Assembly: GCF_004343505.1 (NCBI RefSeq)
Contig: NZ_SLXU01000001.1
Location: 434,001 to 498,000 of the forward strand
Direction: 5' to 3'
Length of the DNA: 64,000 bases
Source of the DNA: Rhodovulum bhavnagarense
GTDB taxonomy: Bacteria; Pseudomonadota; Alphaproteobacteria; Rhodobacterales; Rhodobacteraceae
Shown here: piece after piece, positions 1 through 8,552 of the stretch
Layout: each line of letters opens with the position of its first letter
How positions within the stretch are numbered: position 1 is the stretch's first letter
Notes under the pieces: model-generated
The model's database searches: none
Told to the model about the DNA's origin: nothing
Seen by the model: only the letters and a program-made list of their open reading frames with translations
Position numbers and translations under genes: made by a program

Positions 1-1
1 C

Positions 2-199
2 CTGGTGCTGGCCGCCGGCAACCCGACGCCGGATGTGTGCACCTTCGGCTTTGGCCCTCTGTCCGGTGCCCAGCGCGCCTCTACCCGCATCCGCCTTGCC
101 GGTACGCAGGACGTGATCGCGGTGGCCAAGATGGCCGATGGTTCCTTTGTGAGGGCCCAGAATACCGTGAAAGTTACCATCGGCGGCTGCGGCGGCTGA
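2..199 (+). CDS. soxY: Thiosulfate carrier protein SoxY, C-terminal part
   Basis: Partial gene: the 5' end lies before the window and the visible reading frame begins at base 2. The protein ends in the GGCGG swinging-arm motif diagnostic of SoxY, whose cysteine carries sulfur intermediates covalently while they are processed by SoxAX, SoxB and SoxCD in the periplasm. It is followed 20 bases later by soxZ, its obligate partner. Only the last 65 codons are visible, so the Tat signal and length cannot be assessed. The GGCGG tail plus the soxZ neighbour make the call secure. Confidence 0.95.
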   Translation: MVLAAGNPTPDVCTFGFGPLSGAQRASTRIRLAGTQDVIAVAKMADGSFVRAQNTVKVTIGGCGG

Positions 200-219
200 G
201 CGAACAGGAGGAAAGACAA

Positions 220-549
220 ATGGCAGAAGGCGTCAAAGCCCGCGTGAAAGCCCCCAAATCGGCGGCAGCAGGCGAGTCTGTGGTCATCAAGACCCTGATC
301 AGCCACCCGATGGAGTCGGGCCAGCGCAAGGATGGTAACGGCAACGTCATTCCGCGTTCGATCATCAACCGTTTCACCTGCGAATTCAACGGACAGAGCG
401 TGATCGACGTGGACATCGCCCCGGCGGTATCGACCAACCCCTATTTCGAGTTCGAGGCGGTCATCCCCGAAGCCGGTGACATGAAGTTCACCTGGTATGA
501 CGATGACGGCTCGGTCTACGAGGACGTCAAGTCCATCGCGATCGGCTAG
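220..549 (+). CDS. soxZ: Thiosulfate oxidation carrier complex protein SoxZ
   Basis: Encodes 109 residues, the usual SoxZ length. SoxZ forms the heterodimer SoxYZ, the substrate carrier of periplasmic thiosulfate oxidation. The sequence shows the typical start MAEGVKARVKAP, the ISHPMESGQRKD segment and a beta-sandwich immunoglobulin-like pattern ending in DVKSIAIG. There is no signal peptide; SoxZ is known to be co-exported with the Tat signal of SoxY. The start at 220 is chosen because AGGAGG lies at 207-212, while the longer in-frame extension overlaps soxY and has no matching sequence. Confidence 0.95.
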   Translation: MAEGVKARVKAPKSAAAGESVVIKTLISHPMESGQRKDGNGNVIPRSIINRFTCEFNGQSVIDVDIAPAVSTNPYFEFEAVIPEAGDMKFTWYDDDGSVYEDVKSIAIG

Positions 550-581
550 GCCGCTGCTGACGTTTCAAGGGAGGGAAACGC

Positions 582-1442
582 ATGAACAAGGCATCGATCA
601 GGACAATGACGGCAATGGCTGCGGCGTTGGGGATCGCCGCAGGTGCCGCCATCGCGGGGCCGGATGACGAATTGGTCATCAACGGCGAAATCCGCATCGT
701 CACCCGCACCGAGGCGCCCGCCCACCTGGAGGGGGTTCTCGACGAGATCCGCTCGGGCTGGACGTTCCGCACCGAGGAGACCCAGGCACTTGAAATGGAT
801 GATTTCGAGAACCCCGGCATGGTGTTCGTCGAAGAGGCCATGAGTGTCTGGGACACCGCGGAAGGAACGGCCGGAAAGGCCTGTGCAGATTGTCACGGCA
901 CCGCCGAGGAAAGTATGCTGGGCGTCAAGGCCGTCTATCCGAAATGGAACGAGACCGCGGGAGAGGTCCGGACCATCGAACAGATGATCAACGAATGCCG
1001 AACCGACCGGATGGGCGCGCAAGAATGGAAATACCATGGCCTCGACATGACCCAGATGGTTGCGTTGATCGCCTCGGTATCGCGAGGCATGCCTGTCAAC
1101 GTGGCCATCGATGGCCCGGCCGCCGAGACATGGGAAAAGGGCAAGGAAATCTACTATACCCGCTTCGGCCAGCTCGACCTGTCTTGTGCGAATTGTCATG
1201 AGGAAAACTACGACAATTACATCCGGGCCGATCACCTGAGCCAGGGGCAGGTCAACGGGTTCCCCACATACCGGCTGAAGAATGCCAAGTTGAACGCGCT
1301 GCATGACCGCTTCAAGGGGTGCATCCGCGATACGCGCGGCGTTCCCTTTGGTATCGGATCTCCCGAATTCGTGGCGCTTGAGCTTTACGTCGCCTCGCGC
1401 GGTAACGGCCTGTCGGTCGAAGGCCCCTCTGTCCGCAACTGA
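582..1442 (+). CDS. soxA: Sulfur oxidation c-type cytochrome SoxA
   Basis: Encodes 286 residues with an N-terminal signal peptide (cleavage near GAAIA-GPDD). It has two haem-binding motifs, CADCH (residues 101-105) and CANCH (202-206), and the catalytic cysteine C247 in the FKGCIRDTRG segment that ligates the active-site haem as a persulfide in known SoxAX enzymes. SoxA with SoxX couples thiosulfate to the SoxY cysteine. soxX is not in the window and would be expected upstream of soxY. The gene is preceded by AGGGAGGG at 569-576 and closed by a hairpin terminator. Confidence 0.95.
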   Translation: MNKASIRTMTAMAAALGIAAGAAIAGPDDELVINGEIRIVTRTEAPAHLEGVLDEIRSGWTFRTEETQALEMDDFENPGMVFVEEAMSVWDTAEGTAGKACADCHGTAEESMLGVKAVYPKWNETAGEVRTIEQMINECRTDRMGAQEWKYHGLDMTQMVALIASVSRGMPVNVAIDGPAAETWEKGKEIYYTRFGQLDLSCANCHEENYDNYIRADHLSQGQVNGFPTYRLKNAKLNALHDRFKGCIRDTRGVPFGIGSPEFVALELYVASRGNGLSVEGPSVRN

Positions 1443-1450
1443 TCCGAAGA

Positions 1451-1482
1451 CCCCGCGCCGGGCGGCTGGCGCGGGGTTTCTT
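1451..1482 (+). terminator. Rho-independent terminator after soxA
   Basis: A perfect 9-bp stem (1451-1459 ccccgcgcc with 1468-1476 ggcgcgggg) and an 8-base loop are followed by TTTCTT. It sits inside the sox operon between soxA and soxB, so it may set a step in transcript level rather than end all transcription. Seen directly; function inferred. Confidence 0.75.
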
Positions 1483-1548
1483 CGCTGTAAAATATTCATT
1501 TTCGCGCATGTGAGAATGTAAGAATCGATAAAAAGGGACGCTGAGACA

Positions 1549-3240
1549 ATGATTTCGCGTAGAGATTTCCTTCAGGCGGCGGTTGCAGCCTCGGCTGTCT
1601 ACGGGGCCTCGGGGGTTGGCAACTGGGCCAGGCTTGCCGCGCAGCAGGCGCTGACCCAGGACCAGTTGCTGAACTTCGACACGTTTGGCAATGTCACGCT
1701 GATCCACGTCACGGACATTCATGGTCAGTTGAAGCCCTTGTGGTTCCGCGAACCTGAAATCAATCTTGGCGTGGGCGCCGTGAACGGCTTGCCGCCGCAT
1801 GTCACGGGGCAGGATTTCCTGAAGATGTTCAACCTGGCGCCTGGCACGCCGCATGCCTACGCGCTCAGCCATGTCGATTTCGTTTCGCTGGCGCGCGCTT
1901 ATGGCAAGATGGGCGGGCTTGACCGCGTGGCGAGCGTGGTCAACGCGATCCGTTCCGACCGCCCCGATGCCCTGCTGCTGGATGGCGGCGACACCTGGCA
2001 CGGGTCTTACACCTGCCTCAAGACGCAAGCGCAAGACATGGTCAACGTGATGAACGCGCTGAAACCGGATGCGATGACCAGTCACTGGGAATTCACCCTT
2101 GGCATCGACCGGGTGACCGAGATCGTCGAGGGGCTGGATTTCCCATTTCTTGGCGCGAACGTCTTCGACGCCGAATGGGACGAACCCGCTTACGAGCCTT
2201 ACAAGATGTTCGATCGCGGCGGTGCCAAGATCGCGGTGATCGGTCAGGCCTTCCCTTACATGCCGATTGCCAACCCGGGCTGGATGTTCCCCGGCCTCAG
2301 CTTTGGCGTGCGCGAGGAACGGATGGCCGAGGTCGTGGCCGAGGTGCGCGACGCGGGCGCCGACCTGGTGGTGGTGCTGTCGCATAACGGCTTTGATACC
2401 GACCGCAAGATGGCCGCCCAGGTGCCCGGCATCGACGTGATCCTGACCGGGCACACCCATGACGCGCTGCCCGAGCCGGTGCTGGTGGGCAAGACGATGT
2501 TGATCGCCTCTGGTTCCAACGGCAAGTTCGTCACCCGGCTGGACCTTGACGTGCAGAACGGCCAGCTTCTGGGCTTCCGCCACAAGCTGATCCCGGTCTT
2601 CTCGGACGTGATCGAACCCGATGCCGAGATGGCCAGCCTCATCGATGAACAGCGCGCCCCCTACAAGGCCGAGCTGGACGAGGTGTTGGGCACCACCGAC
2701 AGCCTGCTTTACCGCCGGGGCAATTTCAACGGCACCTGGGACGACCTGATCTGCAACGCGCTGATCGACGAACGCGAGGCCGATATCGCGCTGAGCCCCG
2801 GTTTTCGTTGGGGGCCGAGCCTGTTGCCCGGCGACCCGATCACGCGCGAGGACGTGTTCAACGCCACCTCCATGAGCTATCCGAACGCCTACCGCTCGGA
2901 AATGACCGGCGAGATGCTCCACGTCATTCTTGAGGACGTGGCCGACAACCTGTTCAACCCGGACCCCTATTACCAGCAGGGTGGCGACATGGTTCGTGTC
3001 GGTGGCATGGGTTACCAGATCGATGTGTCGAAACCGCAGGGCAGTCGGATCACCAACATGACCCTGCTGAAGACCGGCGAGGTGATAGATCCGTCGAAAA
3101 CCTATGTCGTGTCCGGCTGGGCCAGTGTCAACGAGGGCACCGAGGGCCCGCCGATCTGGGACGTGGTCGAGACTTATGTCAAGCGCATGGGTACCGTGCA
3201 TGTCGATCCCAACAAGTCGGTCAAGGTGGTCGGGGCGTAA
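1549..3240 (+). CDS. soxB: Thiosulfohydrolase SoxB
   Basis: Encodes 563 residues, normal for SoxB. The Tat signal RRDFLQAAV at the N terminus sends the folded di-manganese enzyme to the periplasm, where it hydrolyses the sulfone sulfur from SoxY-S-sulfonate as sulfate. Metallophosphoesterase motifs are visible in order: DIHGQL, GGDTWHGS, the SHWEFTLG segment and TGHTHD, followed by the 5'-nucleotidase C-terminal domain. The 106-base gap from soxA includes a terminator and an AT-rich stretch (1488-1545), so an extra promoter is possible. The Shine-Dalgarno (GGGAC) is weak. Confidence 0.96.
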   Translation: MISRRDFLQAAVAASAVYGASGVGNWARLAAQQALTQDQLLNFDTFGNVTLIHVTDIHGQLKPLWFREPEINLGVGAVNGLPPHVTGQDFLKMFNLAPGTPHAYALSHVDFVSLARAYGKMGGLDRVASVVNAIRSDRPDALLLDGGDTWHGSYTCLKTQAQDMVNVMNALKPDAMTSHWEFTLGIDRVTEIVEGLDFPFLGANVFDAEWDEPAYEPYKMFDRGGAKIAVIGQAFPYMPIANPGWMFPGLSFGVREERMAEVVAEVRDAGADLVVVLSHNGFDTDRKMAAQVPGIDVILTGHTHDALPEPVLVGKTMLIASGSNGKFVTRLDLDVQNGQLLGFRHKLIPVFSDVIEPDAEMASLIDEQRAPYKAELDEVLGTTDSLLYRRGNFNGTWDDLICNALIDEREADIALSPGFRWGPSLLPGDPITREDVFNATSMSYPNAYRSEMTGEMLHVILEDVADNLFNPDPYYQQGGDMVRVGGMGYQIDVSKPQGSRITNMTLLKTGEVIDPSKTYVVSGWASVNEGTEGPPIWDVVETYVKRMGTVHVDPNKSVKVVGA

Positions 3241-3309
3241 CCCCCGTCCGCGCGGTCCGAATAACGTATCTGAGACGAAAAACCCCGATCTGAGGAGGAG
3301 GTTGCAGAC

Positions 3310-4581
3310 ATGACCGACCAGTCACAACCCTCGACCACGCGGCGCGGCTTTCTCAAGGCCGGGCTTGCCACCGGCGGCGCGATTGCGGCCGGTGGCGCGG
3401 CCCAGGCCGCGCAAGAGCCCGACCCGCTGATCACCGAGATCCAGCCTTGGGCCCAAGGCCTTGGCGACGGCGTGGATGCCACGCCTTACGGTCTGCCGAT
3501 CGAGTATGAATCCGATGTGATCCGCCGCAACGTGGAATGGCTGACCGCCGATACGATCAGCTCGATCAACTTCACGCCGATCCACGCGCTGGATGGCACG
3601 ATCACGCCGCAGGGCTGCGCGTTCGAACGGCATCATTCCGGCGCGATCGAGCTGCGCAAGGAAGATTACCGGCTGATGATCAACGGCCTTGTCGATCGTC
3701 CACTGATTTTTACCTATGCCGATCTCGAACGCTTCCCGCGTGAAAACCGCGTCTATTTCTGCGAATGCGCGGCGAACTCGGGCATGGAATGGGCCGGCGC
3801 GCAGCTGAACGGCGCGCAGTTCACCCATGGCATGATCCACAACATGGAATATTCCGGCGTGCCGCTGCGCACCCTGCTGGAAGAGGCCGGCGTCAAGCCC
3901 GAGGGCAAGTGGGTCTATGTCGAGGGCGCGGATGCCTCCTCGAACGGCCGCTCGATCCCGCTGGAAAAGGCGATGGACGACGTGCTGGTCGCCTTCAAGG
4001 CCAATGGCGAAGCCCTGCGCAAGGAGCATGGCTACCCGGTGCGCCTGGTCGTCCCCGGCTGGGAAGGCAACATGTGGGTGAAATGGCTGCGCCGGGTCGA
4101 GGTGACGACCCAGGCGATCGAAAGCCGCGAGGAAACGTCGAAATACACCGATACGCTGGCTGACGGCACCTCGCGCAAGTGGACCTGGGTGATGGATGCG
4201 AAATCCGTCATCACCAGCCCCAGCCCGCAATCGCCGGTCACGCATGGTCCCGGTCCGCTGGTCATCACCGGGCTGGCCTGGTCGGGCCGCGGCGCGATCA
4301 CGCGGGTCGACGTGTCCATCGACGGTGGCAAGACCTGGCAGATCGCGCGCCTCGCGCAGGAAGGGCAGGACAAGGCGCTCAGCCGGTTCTACCTCGATAT
4401 CAACTGGGACGGGTCCGAGATGTTCCTGCAATCGCGGGCCATTGACAGTACCGGCTATGTGCAGCCGACCAAGACCCAACTGCGCGAGGTGCGTGGACTG
4501 AATTCCATTTACCACAATAACGGCATCCAGACCTGGTGGGTCAACGCGAACGGGGAGGCGGAGAATGTCGAAATTTCGTGA
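3310..4581 (+). CDS. soxC: Sulfane dehydrogenase molybdenum subunit SoxC
   Basis: Encodes 423 residues of the sulfite-oxidase family: Tat signal (TTRRGFLKAGL), a molybdopterin domain carrying the cofactor cysteine in the CECAANSGMEW segment, and a C-terminal dimerisation domain with DVSIDGGKTW. With SoxD it oxidises the sulfane sulfur on SoxY by six electrons in the periplasm. A strong GAGGAGGAGG ribosome site (3293-3302) precedes the start. It overlaps soxD by 17 bases, indicating translational coupling of the two subunits. Confidence 0.95.
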   Translation: MTDQSQPSTTRRGFLKAGLATGGAIAAGGAAQAAQEPDPLITEIQPWAQGLGDGVDATPYGLPIEYESDVIRRNVEWLTADTISSINFTPIHALDGTITPQGCAFERHHSGAIELRKEDYRLMINGLVDRPLIFTYADLERFPRENRVYFCECAANSGMEWAGAQLNGAQFTHGMIHNMEYSGVPLRTLLEEAGVKPEGKWVYVEGADASSNGRSIPLEKAMDDVLVAFKANGEALRKEHGYPVRLVVPGWEGNMWVKWLRRVEVTTQAIESREETSKYTDTLADGTSRKWTWVMDAKSVITSPSPQSPVTHGPGPLVITGLAWSGRGAITRVDVSIDGGKTWQIARLAQEGQDKALSRFYLDINWDGSEMFLQSRAIDSTGYVQPTKTQLREVRGLNSIYHNNGIQTWWVNANGEAENVEIS

Positions 4582-5599
4582 TCTGGTGATTGGAACCGCG
4601 CTTGTATCCACCCTTGCAGCCGCCCCCGCCCTGGCCCAGCAATTCGGCCTCGGCCGGGCCGCGCTGCCCGAGGAAATCGCCGCTTGGGACATGGACGTTG
4701 CGCCTGACGGTACCGGCCTGCCCGCAGGATCTGGCTCGGTCGAGGATGGTGAGATGCTGTTTTCGGAAAACTGCGCCGTCTGCCATGGCGAATTCGCCGA
4801 GGGTGTCGATAACTGGCCGAAACTGGCCGGCGGGGACGGCACGCTTGACCATGACGATCCGCTAAAGACCGTTGGCTCTTACTGGCCCTACCTTTCGACG
4901 GTTTGGGATTACGTCCATCGCTCGATGCCGTTCGGGGGGGCGCAATCTCTTTCGACCGACGAGGTCTATGCGATCACGGCCTATATTCTTTATTCCAACT
5001 ATCTCGTCGATGATGATTTCGTCCTGTCCAACGAGAATTTCCTCGACGTCGAGATGCCCAATGCGGGGGGGTTCATCGTGGATGACCGCGACCAGTCCGA
5101 GGCGCATTTCTGGACCGCCGAACCGTGCATGGAAAACTGCAAGGACACGGTCGAGATCACGATGCGCGCCGCGGTGCTGGACGTGACGCCCGAGGAAGTA
5201 TCCGAGGCAGAGGCCACCGCCAAGGCCGAACTGAAGGCCGCGGCCGAGAAACAGCAGACCGCCCCGATCGCGATGCCCGACCCCGCCCTGGTCGCGGCAG
5301 GCGAGCGGGTATTTCGTCAGTGTTCGTCGTGCCACCAGATCGGCGAGGGTGCCGTGCATCGCGTCGGCCCGCAACTCAACGGCGTGGTGGGGCGACAGGT
5401 CGGCCAGGCCGAGGGCTTCAATTACTCGCCCGGTGTGAAAAAGGCCGCAGAGGAGGGCATGATCTGGGATCACGCCACGCTGGATGCCTATCTTGAAAGT
5501 CCGCGCGCGGTGATCCCCAAGGGTCGGATGTCGTTCCAGGGCTTGCGCTCGGAAGAGGATCGCGAGGCGGTAATCGCTTATTTGCGCAATTATAACTGA
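4565..5599 (+). CDS. soxD: Sulfane dehydrogenase dihaem cytochrome SoxD
   Basis: Encodes 344 residues with a signal peptide (cleavage after ALAQ) and two class I cytochrome c domains with haem sites C70xxC73H74 (CAVCH) and C253xxC256H257 (CSSCH), separated by an alanine- and glutamate-rich linker. It accepts electrons from SoxC and passes them to the respiratory or photosynthetic chain. It is somewhat shorter than the Paracoccus protein, as I remember it, because of the linker. A GGGGAGGCGGAG ribosome site lies inside the end of soxC. The gene ends just before a strong terminator. Confidence 0.93.
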   Translation: MSKFRDLVIGTALVSTLAAAPALAQQFGLGRAALPEEIAAWDMDVAPDGTGLPAGSGSVEDGEMLFSENCAVCHGEFAEGVDNWPKLAGGDGTLDHDDPLKTVGSYWPYLSTVWDYVHRSMPFGGAQSLSTDEVYAITAYILYSNYLVDDDFVLSNENFLDVEMPNAGGFIVDDRDQSEAHFWTAEPCMENCKDTVEITMRAAVLDVTPEEVSEAEATAKAELKAAAEKQQTAPIAMPDPALVAAGERVFRQCSSCHQIGEGAVHRVGPQLNGVVGRQVGQAEGFNYSPGVKKAAEEGMIWDHATLDAYLESPRAVIPKGRMSFQGLRSEEDREAVIAYLRNYN

Positions 5600-5625
5600 C
5601 GCTGGCCATCCTCCCGGACCGGCGC

Positions 5626-5654
5626 GCGGCTTCCCCTGTGGGAAGCCGCTTTTT
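5626..5654 (+). terminator. Rho-independent terminator after soxD
   Basis: A perfect 10-bp stem (5626-5635 with 5640-5649) with loop ctgt is followed directly by five T residues (5650-5654). This is the strongest canonical terminator in the sox cluster and separates soxD from soxEF. Confidence 0.88.
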
Positions 5655-5770
5655 CGTTGCTGAAGAGCCGATTGCGAGGGCATATCAGATGGGTTTCCCG
5701 TCCCCGGGGCGATAGGGGAATTCTTTGTCCGGGTGCGGGGAAGGTCTTGATCGGCTTGGTATTCCATTGC

Positions 5771-6499
5771 ATGCTTTCCCGTATGAGGGAGGCAATCGCA
5801 TTCGTGCTCGCCCTCGCCTTGGGAGGGGCGGGGCAGGGGCTGGCCGGTGAAACAGCCAAGGCTATCGGCGATCCCGAGGCGGGGGCCGAGGTATGGATCT
5901 TTTGCAGCGGCTGCCATCAGATCGGACCCGATGCCGAGGCTGGGATCGGCCCGCCCCTGACAGGCATTTTCGGCCGGCGCATGGGCTCGATAGAGGGCTT
6001 TCCCTATTCCCGTTCGATGACCCGGATGGGGCGTGACGGGCTGGTCTGGTCGTTGGAAACGCTCGACGCCTATATCGAGAATCCCAGGGTTCTGGTCTCT
6101 GGAACGCGTATGAGTTTCGACGGACTGGAAAACCCTACTGAACGCGCCGATTTGCTGGCTTTTCTGCGTGAATTCTCGGATAAGCCGTCGAACATTCCCG
6201 AGGCCGCGCCCACCGCGCGGGCGGATCGTCCGGTTCTGTCAGAAGCGACTTTGGCCATCGTGGGCGATCCGGCCTATGGCGAGTATTTGTCGAGCGAATG
6301 CACGACCTGTCATCAGCGTGACGGATCGGACCGTGGCATCCCTTCGATCACGCTTTGGCCGGACGAGGATTTCGTTGTCGCCATGCATGCTTACAAGCAG
6401 AAATTGCGCCCGCATCCGGTCATGCAGATGATGGCCAGCCGCCTGTCGGACGAAGAGATCGCCGCGCTGGCCGCCTATTTCGGCAAGCTTGGTCTTTAG
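5771..6499 (+). CDS. soxE: Dihaem c-type cytochrome SoxE
   Basis: Encodes about 242 residues from this start. A signal peptide (FVLALALGGAGQGLAG) is followed by a first cytochrome c domain with CSGCH (about 45-49), resembling the second domain of SoxD, and a second domain with CTTCH (about 177-181). With SoxF it resembles a flavocytochrome c sulfide dehydrogenase pair and likely moves sulfide-derived electrons in the periplasm. The start is uncertain: ATG 5771 and ATG 5783 both keep a signal peptide and neither has a clear ribosome site; a TTG at 5657 is rejected because it lies beside the terminator. Confidence 0.85.
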   Translation: MLSRMREAIAFVLALALGGAGQGLAGETAKAIGDPEAGAEVWIFCSGCHQIGPDAEAGIGPPLTGIFGRRMGSIEGFPYSRSMTRMGRDGLVWSLETLDAYIENPRVLVSGTRMSFDGLENPTERADLLAFLREFSDKPSNIPEAAPTARADRPVLSEATLAIVGDPAYGEYLSSECTTCHQRDGSDRGIPSITLWPDEDFVVAMHAYKQKLRPHPVMQMMASRLSDEEIAALAAYFGKLGL

Positions 6500-6558
6500 G
6501 CCATTCGGGCCACCGCGCTTTGGGAAACGCGCGTTTTCATGTCGAGGGAGGAAAAGAC

Positions 6559-7824
6559 ATGACACTCAACAGACGGAGTTTTCTGGGAACGGGCCTTGCG
6601 CTTGGCGCGGCGTTGTCCGCGCCCCGCGCCATAGGGCAGGCCAGGCCGCGCGTGGTGATCGTCGGCGGCGGCGCGGGCGGGGCGACCGCCGCGCGTTATA
6701 TCGCCAAGGATAGCGGTGGCATGATCGATGTCACCTTGATCGAACCATCGCGCAGCTACTTTACCTGTTTCTTTTCGAACCTTTATATCGGCGGTTACCG
6801 TGATCTCGACTCGATCGCCCATACATACGGCACGCTTGCCTCTGCGCACGGCGTGAATGTCGTGCATGACTGGGTGACGGGGGTTGATCGCGAGGCCCGG
6901 ACCGTCAGCACCGCCGCAGGCCATGGTTTTGCATATGACAGGCTGATCGTTGCGCCGGGGATCGATTTCGTCGATGAGTCGGTTCCGGGCTGGAGCACCG
7001 CCGCCCAGAACAGGATGCCCCATTCCTGGAAGGCCGGCAGCCAGACCCAGCTTTTGAAAGCCCAGATCGAGGCGATGCCCGAGGGCGGTCTTTTTGCCAT
7101 GGTGGCACCGCCCAACCCGTTCCGTTGCCCACCCGGACCATACGAGCGTATCTCGATGGTCGCCCATGTCCTGCGCGACAGGAACCCGACCGCCAAGATC
7201 CTGGTGCTGGACCCAAAGAGCAGTTTCTCGAAACAGGCCCTGTTCGAGGAAGGCTGGGAAAAACACTATCCCGGCATGATCGAACGCATCGGCCCGGATT
7301 TCGGCGGCGCGAATGTGTCGGTCGATCCTGACGCGATGACCGTCACCGTGGATGGCAGCGTCGAAAAAGTCGATGTCTGCAATGTGATCCCCGCGCAAAA
7401 GGCCGGCCATATCGCACAGGTGGCGGGGCTGACCGACGGGTCGGGCTTTTGCCCCATCGTTCCGGCCACGATGCAAAGCCGCATCGACGAGACCGTTCAT
7501 ATCCTGGGCGATGCGACCATTGCCGGCGACATGCCCAAGTCGGCATTCTCGGCCAATAGTCAGGCCAAGGTGGCGGCCATGGCGGTGCGTGCCGCGCTGA
7601 CCGGTAGCCGCGCGTTTCCGGCCAAGTTCTCGAATACCTGCTGGTCGTTGATCGATACAGATGACGGGGTCAAGGTCGGCGCCTCTTATCAGGCGACCGA
7701 GGAAAAGATCGCCAAGGTCGACGGCTTCGTTAGCCAGACCGGCGAGGATGCGGGCCTGCGCAAGGCGACCTACGAGGAATCGTTGGGCTGGTATGCGGGA
7801 ATTACGGCCGATATCTTCGGCTGA
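6559..7824 (+). CDS. soxF: Flavoprotein SoxF (sulfide dehydrogenase flavoprotein chain)
   Basis: Encodes 421 residues. The Tat signal NRRSFLGTG is followed by an FAD-binding Rossmann motif VVIVGGGAGGATAARY. Cysteines in FTCFFS, PFRCPPGP and GFCPI are placed as in flavocytochrome c sulfide dehydrogenases, where a redox disulfide takes sulfide. It pairs with SoxE. The start at 6559 is chosen from GAGGGAGGAAAAG just upstream and the intact Tat signal. It is the last gene of the visible sox cluster; no soxG follows, and a hairpin closes the unit. Confidence 0.92.
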   Translation: MTLNRRSFLGTGLALGAALSAPRAIGQARPRVVIVGGGAGGATAARYIAKDSGGMIDVTLIEPSRSYFTCFFSNLYIGGYRDLDSIAHTYGTLASAHGVNVVHDWVTGVDREARTVSTAAGHGFAYDRLIVAPGIDFVDESVPGWSTAAQNRMPHSWKAGSQTQLLKAQIEAMPEGGLFAMVAPPNPFRCPPGPYERISMVAHVLRDRNPTAKILVLDPKSSFSKQALFEEGWEKHYPGMIERIGPDFGGANVSVDPDAMTVTVDGSVEKVDVCNVIPAQKAGHIAQVAGLTDGSGFCPIVPATMQSRIDETVHILGDATIAGDMPKSAFSANSQAKVAAMAVRAALTGSRAFPAKFSNTCWSLIDTDDGVKVGASYQATEEKIAKVDGFVSQTGEDAGLRKATYEESLGWYAGITADIFG

Positions 7825-7841
7825 GTTGGCGTATGTCAAAC

Positions 7842-7865
7842 GACCCCGGCTGAAAGGCCGGGGTC
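7842..7865. terminator. Hairpin between convergent soxF and flavin reductase
   Basis: A perfect 9-bp stem (7842-7850 gaccccggc with 7857-7865 gccggggtc) and a 6-base loop. It has no clear T-tract, but it lies between convergent genes and overlaps the stop codon of the minus-strand gene, so it probably serves both directions. Confidence 0.55.
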
Positions 7866-8379
7866 AGATGTCCGCGCGGCGCTTTTGCTGAGGGGTGAAT
7901 GCGCCATAGTTGCCGGATGCGAAAACCAGGGGCGGGCCTGAACGGCGGGCCGCCTCTTCGACCAGACCGACCACTATAGCGTGGTCGCCGCCGTCGTGGT
8001 GCGCGACCCTGCGGCAAAGAAAGCGCGCGATCCAGCCCTGCGCCAGCAGCGGCGGCGCGCCCTCTGTCGTCTCGGTTTCCAACCCCGTGAAATCCAGCCC
8101 CGAACAGGCAAATCGCGTCGCCAGTTCCTGGTCCTGCGCACCCAGAACATGGATTGCGAACCGGTCCGCGCCGGTCATCGCTTCAAAACGTCCAGAGGCG
8201 CGGGCGGGTGACCATAACACCAGTGGCGGGTTCAGCGAAACCGAGGCAAAGCTGTTCGCGGTCATGCCGACGGGGCCGTCTGGGCCGGTGACCGTCACGA
8301 CCGTGATACCCGTGGCAAAGGCTCCCAGCGTATCACGGTATTGTCGTTCGGTGTCCGGGCCCGGGATGAAACGCTCCAT
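7864..8379 (-). CDS. Flavin reductase family protein
   Basis: Encodes 171 residues of the FMN-binding split-barrel flavin reductase family (DIM6/HpaC type). The sequence shows RQYRDTLGAFATGITVVT, then GMTANSFASVSLNPPLVLWS and a late conserved RVAHHDGGDHAIVVG. Such proteins reduce free FMN/FAD for a partner monooxygenase, but no partner is adjacent, so the substrate is unknown. The start is set at 8379 because AGGAG precedes MERFIPG; the upstream extension to 8502 is unlike the family. It is divergent from phnC. Confidence 0.85.
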   Translation of the reverse strand: MERFIPGPDTERQYRDTLGAFATGITVVTVTGPDGPVGMTANSFASVSLNPPLVLWSPARASGRFEAMTGADRFAIHVLGAQDQELATRFACSGLDFTGLETETTEGAPPLLAQGWIARFLCRRVAHHDGGDHAIVVGLVEEAARRSGPPLVFASGNYGAFTPQQKRRADI

Positions 8380-8480
8380 CTCTCGATCTCCTGCATTTGC
8401 GTCGGGCGGGCACAACCGCCTCGCCGGGGGGGCAAGATGGGCCAGAACTGCCCCATCGGCAACCATTCCCCGCGTCATAA

Positions 8481-8497
8481 AAGGTTCAAGCAACCTT
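8481..8497. promoter_or_regulatory. Perfect palindrome upstream of phnC
   Basis: AAGGTT-N5-AACCTT occurs 56 bases before the phnC start, in the divergent region shared with the flavin reductase gene, next to an AT-rich GTCATAAAA. It has the form of an operator for a dimeric regulator. The regulator is unknown, and a Pho box match is not convincing. Confidence 0.35.
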
Positions 8498-8552
8498 AAC
8501 AAACCCGTCGCGGGGCACCGGTAGGCACCACCACGTCTGAAAAGGGGGTGGC

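Noticed and set aside
1312-3201. 629-codon open frame antisense to soxB
   Set aside because: Shadow of GC-rich codon usage: no ribosome site, histidine/arginine-rich nonsense, and soxB on the other strand is complete with all motifs.
5657-5770. TTG start extending soxE upstream by 38 codons
   Set aside because: It would begin right beside a strong terminator and place the signal peptide internally.
8474-8491. Pho box upstream of phnC (GTCATAAAAGGTTCAAG)
   Set aside because: Only the first half resembles a PhoB half-site; the 11-base-spaced second half does not match.
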